Source of the DNA: Anaeromyxobacter diazotrophicus | Lineage (GTDB): Bacteria > Myxococcota > Myxococcia > Myxococcales > Anaeromyxobacteraceae | Direction: 5' to 3' | DNA length: 64,000 bases | Assembly (NCBI RefSeq): GCF_013340205.1 | Contig: NZ_BJTG01000004.1 | Location: 124,001-188,000, forward strand | In this document: one piece after another, positions 34,429 through 44,642 of the stretch | How the letters are laid out: each line of letters begins with the position of its first letter | Numbering within the stretch: the first letter of the stretch is position 1 | Position numbers and translations under genes: made by a program | The notes under the pieces: model-generated | Database searches by the model: none | Seen by the model: the letters and a program-made list of their open reading frames with translations, nothing else | What the model was told of the DNA's origin: nothing

Positions 34429-34869
34429 GAATATCTCGGTCTCCTCATCGCCGCGGCGCGCAGCCGCATCAAGCAGGTGGTGCTCGCCCAGGTGGCGCAG
34501 TTCGGGCTGGCGCCGCAGCAGTTCTGGATGCTGGTCGCCCTCCGCGAGCACCCCGGGCTCTCGCAGGCGGCGCTCGCCGAGCGCGTCCGCGCGGACGCGC
34601 CGACGGTGAGCCGCACGCTCGCGGCGCTGCTCGAGCGCGGCCTGGTGCGCAGCGAGCCCGATCCCGAGGACCGGCGGCGGTCGTGCGTCTTCCTCACCCC
34701 GGCGGGCGAGCGGCTGGCGGGCGAGGTGGCGGCGGTGGCGGAGGGGGTCCGCAACGCCGTGGTGGACGGGATGAGCCCCGCCGAGCAGGCGACCGTGCGG
34801 CGGGGGCTGAAGCGCATCCTCGAGAACCTCGACCGGTACGAGGCGCAGGTGCGCGGGAGGCGGGCGTGA
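34423..34869 (+). CDS. MarR-family transcriptional regulator
   Basis: 148 residues. The ATG at 34423 lies within an inverted repeat and has no Shine-Dalgarno sequence. The winged helix-turn-helix has recognition helices at ~45-70 (LSQAALAERVRADAPTVSRTL) and a wing at 80-95 (DPEDRRRSCVFLTPAG). Such proteins are dimeric repressors released by small ligands, often phenolic or drug-like. It is the first gene of a tripartite efflux operon and overlaps the tolC-like gene by 4 bp, so it most likely controls the pump and itself. Confidence 0.9.
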   Translation: MQEYLGLLIAAARSRIKQVVLAQVAQFGLAPQQFWMLVALREHPGLSQAALAERVRADAPTVSRTLAALLERGLVRSEPDPEDRRRSCVFLTPAGERLAGEVAAVAEGVRNAVVDGMSPAEQATVRRGLKRILENLDRYEAQVRGRRA

Positions 34870-36200
34870 ACGCGATGACCCTGGTGCTGCTGCTCGCGTC
34901 GGCGCAGGCAGGGCCGCAGCCCCAGCCGCAGCCGCCGGCCCTCCCCACCCTGACCCTCGCCGACGCCGAGCGGAGCGCGCACGCGCACCAGCCGCAGCTC
35001 CTCCAGGCCCGCTCCCTCTCGAGCGCGGCCTCGGCGCGGGCGGACGAGGCGCGCGCGCCACTCCTGCCGCAGGTGCAGGGGACCGCCGCCTACGAGCGCT
35101 CGACCGGCAACTACGTGGCCCGCCCCGGCGCGCTGCCGAGCACGGTGGCCAGGACCGTCCCGAGCCCGAGCTGGGCCACCAGCGACTACTTCAACTTCGG
35201 GCTCACCGCCTCGCAGCTGGTGTGGGACTTCGGCCAGTCGAGCGGCCGCTGGCGCGCGGCCCAGGCCTCCGCCGGCGCCCAGCGCGAGAGCGAGTACGCG
35301 ACCGAGAGCCAGGTGCTGCTCACGGTGCGGGCCGCCTACTTCAACGCGCGGGCCCAGCGCGACCTGGTGCGCGTCGCCCGCGAGACGCTCGCGAACCAGG
35401 GGGCGCACCTCAAGCAGGTGGAGGGGTTCGTGCGGGCCGGGACGCGGCCCGAGATCGACCTCCTGCAGGCGCGCACCGACCGCGCCAACGCCCAGGTGCA
35501 GCTCATCAACGCCGAGAACGCCTACGCCACCGCGCGGGCGCAGCTCAACCAGGCGATGGGCGTCGCCGGCTCCACCGAGTACGAGGTCGGGAGCGACACC
35601 CTGCCGCCGGTGGACGGCGAGGACGCCGCGGTCGACGCGCTCCTCCCCGAGGCGGAGCGGAACCGGCCCGACCTCCTCGCGCTGGAGGAGCAGGCGCGGG
35701 CGCAGGAGCTGACGGCGACCGCGCTGCAGGGCGGCTACGGGCCGGCGCTGGGCGTCTCCACCGGCTTCACCGACGCGGGGCCCTCGCTCGGCTCCACGGT
35801 GTGGAACTGGAACGCGACCGCCACCCTGACCTGGAACCTGTTCCAGGGCGGGCTCACCCGCGCCCAGGTCGAGGAGGCGCGCGCCAACACCTCGGCCGCG
35901 CGTGCCCAGGCCGAGGTGCTGCGCCTCCAGCTCCGGGTCGACCTGGACCAGGCGCGCCTGGCGGTGCGCGCGGCGAAGAGCTCGCTCGGCGCCGCCGGCG
36001 AGGCGCTGGTGAACGCGCGGGAGCGCCTGCGCCAGGCGGAGCGGCGCTACCAGATGGGCGTGGGGAGCCTCATCGATCTCGGCGACGCGCAGCTCGCGGC
36101 CACCAGCGCCGCCGCGCAGCTCGTCCAGGCCGAGTACAACCTGTCCACCTCGCGCGCGCAGCTCCTGCGCGCGCTGGGGCGCGAGGTGTCGCGTGGCTGA
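34866..36200 (+). CDS. TolC-family outer-membrane efflux channel
   Basis: 444 residues from a GTG at 34866 that overlaps the marR stop; an ATG nine bases later (34875) is an alternative. A short signal peptide is followed by a Pro/Gln-rich stretch. Two OEP repeats are visible, each with a strand pair and long helices: VWDFGQSSGRWRAA in the first and WNLFQGGLTRAQVEEARAN in the second, plus the typical YQMGVGSLIDLGDAQ near the end. It forms the outer-membrane tunnel of the adjacent pump. It overlaps the adaptor gene by 8 bp. Confidence 0.9.
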   Translation: MNAMTLVLLLASAQAGPQPQPQPPALPTLTLADAERSAHAHQPQLLQARSLSSAASARADEARAPLLPQVQGTAAYERSTGNYVARPGALPSTVARTVPSPSWATSDYFNFGLTASQLVWDFGQSSGRWRAAQASAGAQRESEYATESQVLLTVRAAYFNARAQRDLVRVARETLANQGAHLKQVEGFVRAGTRPEIDLLQARTDRANAQVQLINAENAYATARAQLNQAMGVAGSTEYEVGSDTLPPVDGEDAAVDALLPEAERNRPDLLALEEQARAQELTATALQGGYGPALGVSTGFTDAGPSLGSTVWNWNATATLTWNLFQGGLTRAQVEEARANTSAARAQAEVLRLQLRVDLDQARLAVRAAKSSLGAAGEALVNARERLRQAERRYQMGVGSLIDLGDAQLAATSAAAQLVQAEYNLSTSRAQLLRALGREVSRG

Positions 36201-37476
36201 GACCGTGAACCGTCGCGGGCGCTGGGCGCTCGCCGTCGTCGCCGTGGCGCTCCTCGCCGCGGGGGCGGTGTGGCTCCTGCGCGGGCGCGGCGCGGACCAG
36301 CCCAAGGGTGGGGCGGCCGCGGCCGGCGCCCAGGCCCAGCGGCCGGTGCCGGTGGCGGTCGCCGTGGCGGCCCGCCGCGACGTGCCGATCTGGCTCGAGG
36401 GCCTCGGCAACGTGGTCGCCTACCAGACCGTCACCGTGAAGCCGCAGGTGGACGGGCGACTCGACCAGGTGCTCTTCCGGGAGGGGCAGGCGGTCCGCAA
36501 GGGCGACGTGCTGGCCCAGATCGACCCGCGGCCGTTCCAGGCGCAGCTCCGGCAGGCGGAGGGGGCGCTCGCCCGCGACCAGGCGCAGCTCAGGAGCGCG
36601 AAGCTCGACCTCGAGCGGTACCGCTCGCTGGCGGCGGAGAAGCTCGTCCCGCAGCAGCAGGCGGACCAGCAGATCGCGGTGGTGGGGCAGCTCGAGGGCG
36701 CGGTGCACATCGACGACGCGAACATCGCCACCGCCCGCCTCAACCTCGACTACGCGCGCATCACCGCCCCCATCGACGGCGTCACCGGGATCCGGGTGGT
36801 CGACCCGGGCAACGTCGTGCACGCCTCGGATCCGAACGGCCTGGTGGTGGTGACCCAGCTCGACCCCATCGCCGTCCTCTTCACGCTGCCGCAGGACCAG
36901 CTCACCGCCATCGCCTCCGCGCAGGCGCGCGGCCGCCTGGCGGTGGACCTCTACGCGCGGGACGGCACGACGCTGCTCGGCTCGGGACAGCTCCTCGTCA
37001 TCGACAACCAGATCAACCAGGCGACCTCCACCGTGCGGCTCAAGGCGGTGGCCCCGAACCCGAAGCGCGCGCTCTGGCCGAACCAGTTCGTGAACGCGCG
37101 GCTCCGGCTCGGCACGCGCGAGGGCGCGCTCGTCCTGCCCGCCTCGGCGGTGCAGCGCGGGCCGAACGGGACCTTCGTCTACGTCGTCGGGGCGGACAGC
37201 ACCGTCTCGCCGCGCCCGGTGGAGGTCGAGGCCACCGTGGGCGACCTGGCGGTGCTGGCGAAGGGGGTGGCGGAGGGGGAGCGGGTGGTGACGGAGGGGC
37301 AGAACCAGCTCAGGCCCGGCGCCAAGGTGGCGCCGCGCGAGCCGGGCAAACCGGGCGGCGCCGGCGCGCCGGCCGCGGCCGCGGGCCCCGGCCCGGGGTC
37401 GGGCTCGGCCGCGGGCGGGCAGGGCCCGGCGGGCGGCGACGGGGGCGGGCGCGCGGCGGGGGCGTCGAGCCGATGA
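36193..37476 (+). CDS. mdtA: MdtA-like RND adaptor protein
   Basis: 427 residues from a GTG at 36193. One membrane anchor spans ~12-28. The lipoyl halves (KPQVDGRLDQVLFREGQAV and ITAPIDGVTGIRVVDPGN), the coiled hairpin between them, the beta-barrel domain (AVLFTLPQDQLTAI) and the membrane-proximal domain are all present and resemble MdtA. The last ~50 residues are Gly, Ala and Pro rich. It couples the channel to the two permeases that follow. It overlaps the mdtB-like gene by 4 bp. Confidence 0.9.
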   Translation: MAETVNRRGRWALAVVAVALLAAGAVWLLRGRGADQPKGGAAAAGAQAQRPVPVAVAVAARRDVPIWLEGLGNVVAYQTVTVKPQVDGRLDQVLFREGQAVRKGDVLAQIDPRPFQAQLRQAEGALARDQAQLRSAKLDLERYRSLAAEKLVPQQQADQQIAVVGQLEGAVHIDDANIATARLNLDYARITAPIDGVTGIRVVDPGNVVHASDPNGLVVVTQLDPIAVLFTLPQDQLTAIASAQARGRLAVDLYARDGTTLLGSGQLLVIDNQINQATSTVRLKAVAPNPKRALWPNQFVNARLRLGTREGALVLPASAVQRGPNGTFVYVVGADSTVSPRPVEVEATVGDLAVLAKGVAEGERVVTEGQNQLRPGAKVAPREPGKPGGAGAPAAAAGPGPGSGSAAGGQGPAGGDGGGRAAGASSR

Positions 37477-40400
37477 GCGTCTCGGAGCCCTTCATCCGGC
37501 GGCCGGTCGCGACCGCGCTCCTGACCTTCGGGCTCCTCCTGGCCGGGCTCGCGGGGTACCGCCAGCTCCCGGTGGCGGCGCTGCCGCAGGTGGACTACCC
37601 GACCATCGTGGTCTCGACCGCGCTCCCCGGCGCGAGCGCCGAGACCATGGCCTCGGCCGTCACCACGCCGCTCGAGCGCCAGTTCGGGCAGATGCCGGCG
37701 CTCTCGCAGATGACCTCGGTGTCGAGCTTCGGCACCTCCCAGATCACGCTCCAGTTCCAGCTCGATCGCAGCATCGACGCCGCCGAGCAGGACGTGCAGG
37801 CGGCCATCAACGCCGCCACCACGCTGCTCCCGCGCGGCCTGCCGAGCCCGCCCACCTACTCGAAGTCCAACCCGGCCGACACGCCCATCCTGACGCTCGC
37901 CGTCAGCTCGGACTCGCTCCCGCTGCCGCAGGTGAACGACCAGGCCGACTCGATCCTGGCCCAGAAGATCTCGCAGGTGGCGGGGGTCGGGCTCGTCACC
38001 CTCAACGGCGCCCAGAAGCCCGCCGTCCGGGTGCAGGTCGATCCGGCGGCGCTGGCGGCCAACGGCCTCACCCTGGCCGACGTCCGGCTGGCGCTGGCGG
38101 CCGCGAACGTGAACCAGGCCAAGGGCAACCTCGACGGCCCGCGCCAGGACTACACGCTCGCCACCAACGACCAGCTGTACCAGGCGAAGAGCTTCGGCGC
38201 GCTCGTGCTCGCCTACAAGAACGGCGCGCCGGTGCGCCTCGACGCGGTGGCCGACGCGGTGGACGGGGTCGAGAACGACCAGCTGGCGGGCTGGGCCGGC
38301 GAGAAGCGCGCCATCATCCTCAACGTGCAGCGGCAGCCCGGCGCCAACGTCATCGACGTGGCCGAGCGGGTGAAGGCGCTCCTCCCGCGGCTCTCGTCGG
38401 CGCTGCCGCAGGGGCTGCAGGTCACCATCCTCTCCGACCGCACCGAGACGGTGCGCGCCTCGGTGGACGACGTGCAGTTCACGCTCGTCCTGTCGGTGCT
38501 GCTGGTGGTGGCGGTCATCTACGTCTTCCTGCGCTCGCTGCGCGCCACCTTCATCCCGGGCGTGGCGGTGCCGCTCTCGCTCATCGGCACCTTCGGGATC
38601 ATGTACCTGTGCGGCTACAGCCTGAACAACCTCTCGCTCATGGCGCTCACCATCTCGACCGGCTTCGTGGTCGACGACGCCATCGTCATGATCGAGAACA
38701 TCTCGCGCTACGTGGAGCAGGGCGACCCGCCCTTCGAGGCGGCGCTCAAGGGCGCGAAGCAGATCGGCTTCACCATCGTGTCGCTCACCGTCTCCCTCGT
38801 GGCGGTGCTCATCCCGCTCCTGTTCATGGGCGGGATCATCGGGCGGCTCTTCCGCGAGTTCGCGGTCACCCTCAGCATCGCCATCGGGGTCTCGGCGGTG
38901 CTCTCGCTCACGCTCACCGCCATGATGTGCGCCCACCTCCTGCGCGCGCACGAGGAGCCGGGGCGGCTGGCGCGCGCCTTCGAGCGCTTCTTCGACCGGC
39001 TGCTCGCGTTCTACGACCGCACCCTGCGCTGGGTCCTCGACCACCAGCCGCTCACGCTGGCGGTGACGATCGGCACGCTCCTCCTCACGCTGGCGCTGGC
39101 GCTCGTCATCCCCAAGGGCTTCTTCCCGCTGCAGGACACCGGGCTGCTCGTCGGCGTCACCGAGGCCGCCCCCGACGTCTCGTTCCAGCGCATGGCGTCG
39201 CGGCAGCAGGCGCTGGCCGAGGCGGTCCGGGAGGACCCCGACGTCGCGACGGTGGCCTCCTTCATCGGGCCGGACGGCACGAACCCGACCGTGAACAGCG
39301 GGCGGCTCTCCATCGCGCTCAAGCCGCGCTCGGAGCGGAGCGCCAGCGCCGCCGAGGTCATCGCCCGGCTCCAGCCGCGCCTGGCGCAGGTGGAGGGCAT
39401 CCGCGCCTTCCTCCAGCCGGTGCAGGACCTCCAGATCGAGACGCGCGTCTCGCGCACCCAGTACCAGTACACGCTGGAGGACGCCGACCCCGAGGAGCTC
39501 GCCACCTGGGCGCCGCGGGTCCTGGAGCGGCTGCGCCAGCTCCCGCAGCTCCGCGAGGTGGCGAGCGACCAGCAGTCGGGTGGGCTCCAGGTGAAGCTCA
39601 CCATCGACCGCGACACCGCCGGCCGCCTCGGCATCCAGGCGCAGGCCATCGACGACGCGCTGTACGACGCCTTCGGGCAGCGGCAGGTCTCGACCATCTT
39701 CACCCAGCTCAACCAGTACCGCGTGATCCTGGAGGTGAAGCCCGAGTTCCAGCAGGACCCGCGCGCGCTCGACCGCATCTACGTGAAGTCGGCCGCCGGC
39801 GACCCGGTGCCGCTCTCCAGCTTCACCCACATGGAGCGGACCACCGCCCCGCTCGCCATCAGCCACCAGGGCCAGTTCCCCGCCGTGACGCTCTCCTTCG
39901 ACCTCGCGCCCGGCGCGGCGCTGGGGAGCGCGGTGGACGCCATCGCCGCGGCCGACGCCGAGATCGGGCTCCCGCCCGGCGTGCGGGCCGGGTTCACCGG
40001 CACGGCGCAGGCCTTCCGCGAGTCGCTGGCGAGCGAGCCGCTGCTCATCCTGGCGGCGCTCCTCACCGTCTACATCGTGCTGGGCGTGCTCTACGAGAGC
40101 TACATCCACCCGGTGACGATCCTGTCCACGCTGCCCTCGGCCGGGGTGGGGGCGCTCCTCGCGCTCATCCTGTGCCGGAGCGAGTTCGACATCATCGCGC
40201 TCATCGGGATCGTGCTGCTCATCGGCATCGTGAAGAAGAACGCCATCATGATGATCGACTTCGCGCTCGAGGCCGAGCGCGAGCAGAAGCTCCCCACCCG
40301 CGAGGCCATCTACCAGGCCTGCCTGCTGCGCTTCCGGCCCATCATGATGACCACCATGGCGGCGCTCCTCGGCGGGCTGCCGCTCGCGCTCGGCACCGGC

Positions 40401-40583
40401 ACCGGCTCGGAGCTGCGCCGCCCGCTCGGCATCGGCATCGTGGGCGGGCTCGTCATCTCGCAGCTCCTCACGCTCTACACGACCCCGGTGGTCTACCTGT
40501 ACATGGCGCGGCTGGGGCGGCTGGTGAAGCGCGGCCGCGAGCCCGAGGCGCAGCCGACGGCGGTGGCCGGCGGGGCGGAGTGA
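37473..40583 (+). CDS. mdtB: MdtB-like RND permease subunit
   Basis: 1036 residues. The N-terminus SEPFIRRPVAT is typical of MdtB/MdtC. Twelve helices are expected; the proton-relay pair is in GFVVDDAIVMIENI (about residues 400-401). It lies directly before a second, closely related permease whose first 14 residues are nearly the same, as in MdtBC heterotrimers. It pumps drugs or other amphiphiles, driven by protons, in the inner membrane. The substrate cannot be told from sequence. Confidence 0.92.
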   Translation: MSVSEPFIRRPVATALLTFGLLLAGLAGYRQLPVAALPQVDYPTIVVSTALPGASAETMASAVTTPLERQFGQMPALSQMTSVSSFGTSQITLQFQLDRSIDAAEQDVQAAINAATTLLPRGLPSPPTYSKSNPADTPILTLAVSSDSLPLPQVNDQADSILAQKISQVAGVGLVTLNGAQKPAVRVQVDPAALAANGLTLADVRLALAAANVNQAKGNLDGPRQDYTLATNDQLYQAKSFGALVLAYKNGAPVRLDAVADAVDGVENDQLAGWAGEKRAIILNVQRQPGANVIDVAERVKALLPRLSSALPQGLQVTILSDRTETVRASVDDVQFTLVLSVLLVVAVIYVFLRSLRATFIPGVAVPLSLIGTFGIMYLCGYSLNNLSLMALTISTGFVVDDAIVMIENISRYVEQGDPPFEAALKGAKQIGFTIVSLTVSLVAVLIPLLFMGGIIGRLFREFAVTLSIAIGVSAVLSLTLTAMMCAHLLRAHEEPGRLARAFERFFDRLLAFYDRTLRWVLDHQPLTLAVTIGTLLLTLALALVIPKGFFPLQDTGLLVGVTEAAPDVSFQRMASRQQALAEAVREDPDVATVASFIGPDGTNPTVNSGRLSIALKPRSERSASAAEVIARLQPRLAQVEGIRAFLQPVQDLQIETRVSRTQYQYTLEDADPEELATWAPRVLERLRQLPQLREVASDQQSGGLQVKLTIDRDTAGRLGIQAQAIDDALYDAFGQRQVSTIFTQLNQYRVILEVKPEFQQDPRALDRIYVKSAAGDPVPLSSFTHMERTTAPLAISHQGQFPAVTLSFDLAPGAALGSAVDAIAAADAEIGLPPGVRAGFTGTAQAFRESLASEPLLILAALLTVYIVLGVLYESYIHPVTILSTLPSAGVGALLALILCRSEFDIIALIGIVLLIGIVKKNAIMMIDFALEAEREQKLPTREAIYQACLLRFRPIMMTTMAALLGGLPLALGTGTGSELRRPLGIGIVGGLVISQLLTLYTTPVVYLYMARLGRLVKRGREPEAQPTAVAGGAE

Positions 40584-40593
40584 GGGGGCAGCG

Positions 40594-43500
40594 GTGAGCA
40601 TCTCGGAGCCCTTCATCCGGCGGCCGGTCGCGACGACGCTCCTGGCGGCGGCGCTGCTCCTCGCCGGGGCCGCGGCCTACACCCAGCTCCCGGTCTCGCC
40701 CCTGCCGCGGGTGGACTTCCCCACCGTGAACGTCTCGGCCGGCCTGCCCGGCGCGAGCCCGGAGACCATGGCCTCCTCGGTGGCGACGCCGCTCGAGCGA
40801 CGCTTCGGCCGCATCGCCGGGCTCTCCGAGATCACCTCGGTCTCCTCGCTCGGCTCGACCAGCCTCACGCTCCAGTTCGACCTCGACCGCGACGTGGACG
40901 CCGCCGCCCGCGACGTGCAGGCCGCCATCAACGCCTCGCTCGGCGATCTGCCCGCCGGGCTGCCCGTCCGCCCCAACTTCCGCAAGGTGAACCCGGCCGA
41001 CGCGCCCATCATGATCCTGGCCGTCAGCTCGGAGACCCTCCCGCTCTCGCGGGTGTTCGACACCGCCAACACCGTCCTGGCCCAGAAGATCTCGCAGGTG
41101 GAGGGGGTGGGGCAGGTCTTCGTCGGCGGCGGCCAGCAGCCCGCGGTCCGCATCCAGGTGGACCCGGCGGCGCTGGCCGGGGCGGGCCTCTCCACCGGGA
41201 GCCTGAGGACCACCATCGGCGCCGCCACCGCGAACGCGCCCAAGGGGTCGCTCGACGGGCCCGAGCAGGCGCACGCGGTGGCCGCCGACGACCAGCTCCT
41301 CAACGCCGCCGCCTGGCAGCCGCTCATCGTGGGCTACGCGAACGGCAGCCCGGTGCGGCTGCGCGACGTGGCGCGGGTCGTCGACAGCGTGGAGAACACC
41401 CGGGTCGCCGGCTGGGTGGACGGCCGCCGGGCGGTGGTCATGATCGTCCGGCGCCAGCCGGGGGCGAACATCATCGAGGTGATCGAGCGGGTGAAGGCGC
41501 TGCTCCCGCAGCTCACCAGCGCCATCTCGCCGGCCATCAAGGTGGAGCTGGCGCTCGACCGCAGCACCACCATCCGCGCCTCGGTGCGCGACGTCCAGCT
41601 CACCCTGTTCCTCAGCGTGGGGCTGGTGGTGCTGGTGGTGTTCCTGTTCCTGCGCAGCGCGCGGGCCACGGTCATCCCCAGCGTGGCCGTGCCGCTCGCG
41701 ATCGTCGCCACCTTCGGCGGCATGTACCTGCTCGGCTACAGCCTCGACAACCTGTCGCTCATGGCGCTCACCATCTCCACCGGATTCGTGGTCGACGACG
41801 CCATCGTGGTGACGGAGAACGTGACCCGCTTCGTGGAGGCGGGCGAGCCGCCCATGCAGGCCGCGCTCAAGGGCGCGAAGCAGATCGGCTTCACCATCGT
41901 CTCCATCACCGCCTCGCTGCTGGCGGTCTTCATCCCCATCCTGCTCATGGGCGGGGTGGTGGGCCGGCTCTTCCGCGAGTTCGCGGTGACCCTCAGCATC
42001 GCCATCGCCGTCTCGGCCGTCATCTCGCTCACCCTCACGCCCATGATGGCCTCGCGGCTCCTCGCGCCGCGCTCGACGCAGCGGCGCGGCGCGCTCTACC
42101 GCGCCTCGGAGCGGTTCTTCGACGGCATGCTCCACGGCTACGAGCGCGGGCTGCGCTGGGTGCTCGACCACCACGGGCTCATGCTGGCGGTGACGGTCGC
42201 CGCCGCGGCGGTGAGCGTGTGGCTGTACGTGGTGGTGCCGAAGGGGCTCTTCCCCCAGCAGGACACCGGGCAGGTGGCCGGCATCTCCGACGCCCCGCAG
42301 GACATCTCCTTCCCCGCCATGCGCGCCCGGCAGGAGCTGGTGAACCAGGTGGTGATGGCCCACCCGGCCGTGGACCACATGGTGTCGTTCATCGGCGGCG
42401 GTACCATCAACAACGGCAACGCCTTCATCCAGCTCAAGCCGAAGCCGCCGCGCCGGCAGACCGCCGACCAGGTCATCGGCGAGCTCCGACCCAAGCTGGC
42501 CCAGGTGCCGGGCATCCAGCTCTTCCTCCAGTCGGTGCAGGACGTCCGGGTGGGCGGCCGCGTGGCCCGGACGCAATACCAGTACACGCTGCAGGACGCG
42601 AACCTGGCGGAGCTCAACGCCTGGGCACCCCGGATGGTGGAGAAGCTGAAGACGCTCCCGGAGCTGCGCGACGTGGCGAGCGACCAGCAGACGAGCGCGC
42701 TCGAGCTGCGGGTGGACGTCGACCGCGACACGGCGGCCCGGCTCGGCATCACCCCGCAGGCGGTGGACGACGCGCTCTACGACGCCTTCGGGCAGCGGCA
42801 GGTCGCGACCACCTTCACCCAGCTGAACCAGTACCGGGTGGTGCTGGAGATGAAGCCGGAGCTGGCGCAGCACCCCGACGCGCTCTCGAGCATCTACGTC
42901 CCCACCCCCGGGGGCGGGCAGGTGCCGCTCTCGAGCATCGCTCGCTGGACGCCCGGCCCCACCTCGCTCTCGGTGAACCACCAGGGCCAGTTCCCGGCCG
43001 TGACGCTCTCGTTCAACCTGGCGCCGGGGGTGGCGCTCGGGCAGGCGCTCACGGCGGTGCACCGCGCCGAGCAGCAGATCGGGCTGCCGGCCAGCATCCG
43101 CGCGGCGCCGCAGGGGACGGCGCAGGCCTTCGTCGAGTCGCTCCGGAGCGAGCCGTGGCTCGTGCTGGCCGCGCTCATCGCCGTCTACATCGTGCTGGGC
43201 GTGCTCTACGAGAGCTACGTGCACCCGGTGACGATCCTCTCCACGCTGCCCTCGGCCGGCGTGGGCGCGCTGGTGGCGCTGATCGTCATGAGGACCGAGT
43301 TCAGCATCATCGCGCTCATCGGCGTCATCCTGCTCATCGGCATCGTGAAGAAGAACGCCATCATGATGATCGACTTCGCCATCGAGGCGGAGCGCGACGA
43401 GGGGCTCAGCACGCGCGACGCCATCTACCGCGCCTGCATGCTGCGCTTCCGCCCCATCATGATGACCACGCTGGCGGCGCTCCTCGGCGCGCTGCCGCTC

Positions 43501-43668
43501 GCGTTCGGGGGCGGGGCGGGCGCCGAGCTGCGCCGGCCGCTCGGCATCACCATCGTGGGCGGCCTCGTCTTCTCGCAGGCCCTCACGCTCTTCACGACGC
43601 CGGTGGTCTACCTGGCGCTCGACCGCTTCACCCGCCGCCGTCAGCGGCCGGTGTCGCCGCGGCGGTAG
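40594..43668 (+). CDS. mdtC: MdtC-like RND permease subunit
   Basis: 1024 residues from a GTG at 40594, 10 bp after the mdtB stop. It is paralogous to the previous gene along its whole length, with GFVVDDAIVVTENV carrying the proton-relay pair. Two tandem permeases after one adaptor are typical of the heteromeric MdtABC system. Its stop lies inside the 3' end of the opposite-strand aldo/keto reductase gene (28-bp overlap), so no terminator could be placed after it. Confidence 0.92.
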   Translation: MSISEPFIRRPVATTLLAAALLLAGAAAYTQLPVSPLPRVDFPTVNVSAGLPGASPETMASSVATPLERRFGRIAGLSEITSVSSLGSTSLTLQFDLDRDVDAAARDVQAAINASLGDLPAGLPVRPNFRKVNPADAPIMILAVSSETLPLSRVFDTANTVLAQKISQVEGVGQVFVGGGQQPAVRIQVDPAALAGAGLSTGSLRTTIGAATANAPKGSLDGPEQAHAVAADDQLLNAAAWQPLIVGYANGSPVRLRDVARVVDSVENTRVAGWVDGRRAVVMIVRRQPGANIIEVIERVKALLPQLTSAISPAIKVELALDRSTTIRASVRDVQLTLFLSVGLVVLVVFLFLRSARATVIPSVAVPLAIVATFGGMYLLGYSLDNLSLMALTISTGFVVDDAIVVTENVTRFVEAGEPPMQAALKGAKQIGFTIVSITASLLAVFIPILLMGGVVGRLFREFAVTLSIAIAVSAVISLTLTPMMASRLLAPRSTQRRGALYRASERFFDGMLHGYERGLRWVLDHHGLMLAVTVAAAAVSVWLYVVVPKGLFPQQDTGQVAGISDAPQDISFPAMRARQELVNQVVMAHPAVDHMVSFIGGGTINNGNAFIQLKPKPPRRQTADQVIGELRPKLAQVPGIQLFLQSVQDVRVGGRVARTQYQYTLQDANLAELNAWAPRMVEKLKTLPELRDVASDQQTSALELRVDVDRDTAARLGITPQAVDDALYDAFGQRQVATTFTQLNQYRVVLEMKPELAQHPDALSSIYVPTPGGGQVPLSSIARWTPGPTSLSVNHQGQFPAVTLSFNLAPGVALGQALTAVHRAEQQIGLPASIRAAPQGTAQAFVESLRSEPWLVLAALIAVYIVLGVLYESYVHPVTILSTLPSAGVGALVALIVMRTEFSIIALIGVILLIGIVKKNAIMMIDFAIEAERDEGLSTRDAIYRACMLRFRPIMMTTLAALLGALPLAFGGGAGAELRRPLGITIVGGLVFSQALTLFTTPVVYLALDRFTRRRQRPVSPRR

Positions 43669-44630
43669 GCCGCCGTCAGCTCGTCGAGCCGCGCCTTCAG
43701 GTCGGCCGGGAGCGGCGCCTCGGCGGCGGCGAGCGCGGGGCCGAGCTGCTCCGGGCGGCTGGCGCCGACGATGGGCGCGGTCACCGCGGGGTGCGCCATC
43801 ACCCAGCGGACGGCCATCGTGACGAGGTCGAGCCCGGCCTCGGCGGCCAGCGGGCGGAGCCGCCCCACCACCTCGAACATGTCCTCGTGCCAGTACCGGT
43901 CCTGGTAGCGCTGGGCGGCGGTGCCGAGGGTGAAGCGCGAGCCCTCCGGCGGCTGCCCCGGCGCGTGCTTCCCGCTGAGGAGCCCGCCGGCGATGGGGTT
44001 GTAGGGGATGACCCCGATCCCCTCCTCCAGGCAGAGCGGCAGGAGCTCGCGCTCGATCTCGCGGAAGAGCAGGTTGTAGCGCGGCTGCACCGAGTCGAAG
44101 CGGGCGACGCCGAGCGCCTCGCTCCGCCCCAGGGCGCGGGCCACCTGGTAGGCGAGGAAGTTGGAGCAGCCGGCGTAGCGCACCTTGCCGGCGCGGACCG
44201 CGTCCTCGAGCGCGCGCAGCGTCTCGTCGATGGGCGTCTCGGGGTCGGGCGCGTGGAGCTGGTACAGGTCCACGTAGTGCGTGCCGAGCCGGCGCAGCGA
44301 GGCGTCGAGCGCGTCGAGCACGTGCTTGCGCGAGTTGCCCCGATCCCACGGCCGGGCGGAGGTGGGGAAGTGGCACTTCGTGGCGAGCACGAACTCGTGC
44401 CGCCGGCCCTTGAGCCAGCGCCCGACGATCTCCTCGGTGCGGCCGACGGTGTCGAAGGTCCCGCCGAGCGGGTAGACGTCGGCCGTGTCGAGGAAGGTGA
44501 CGCCGCCCGCCGCGGCGGCGTCGAGGATCGCCACCGAGGTGCGCTCGTCGCACTGCAGGCCGAACGTCATGGTGCCGAGGCACAGGCGCGAGACCTGGAG
44601 GCCGGTCCGGCCGAGGCGGGTGTGCTGCAT
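43641..44630 (-). CDS. Aldo/keto reductase
   Basis: 329 residues. The AKR barrel has the catalytic tetrad D48, Y53, K85 and H126 (FLDTADVY, ATKCHF, DLYQLHAPDP). These enzymes reduce aldehydes or ketones with NADPH; the substrate is not predictable. It overlaps the end of mdtC by 28 bp on the opposite strand. A second, more distant aldo/keto reductase lies 12 bp upstream, so the two are probably co-transcribed. Confidence 0.9.
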   Translation of the reverse strand: MQHTRLGRTGLQVSRLCLGTMTFGLQCDERTSVAILDAAAAGGVTFLDTADVYPLGGTFDTVGRTEEIVGRWLKGRRHEFVLATKCHFPTSARPWDRGNSRKHVLDALDASLRRLGTHYVDLYQLHAPDPETPIDETLRALEDAVRAGKVRYAGCSNFLAYQVARALGRSEALGVARFDSVQPRYNLLFREIERELLPLCLEEGIGVIPYNPIAGGLLSGKHAPGQPPEGSRFTLGTAAQRYQDRYWHEDMFEVVGRLRPLAAEAGLDLVTMAVRWVMAHPAVTAPIVGASRPEQLGPALAAAEAPLPADLKARLDELTAAYRRGDTGR

Positions 44631-44642
44631 GGTCGTTCCTCC

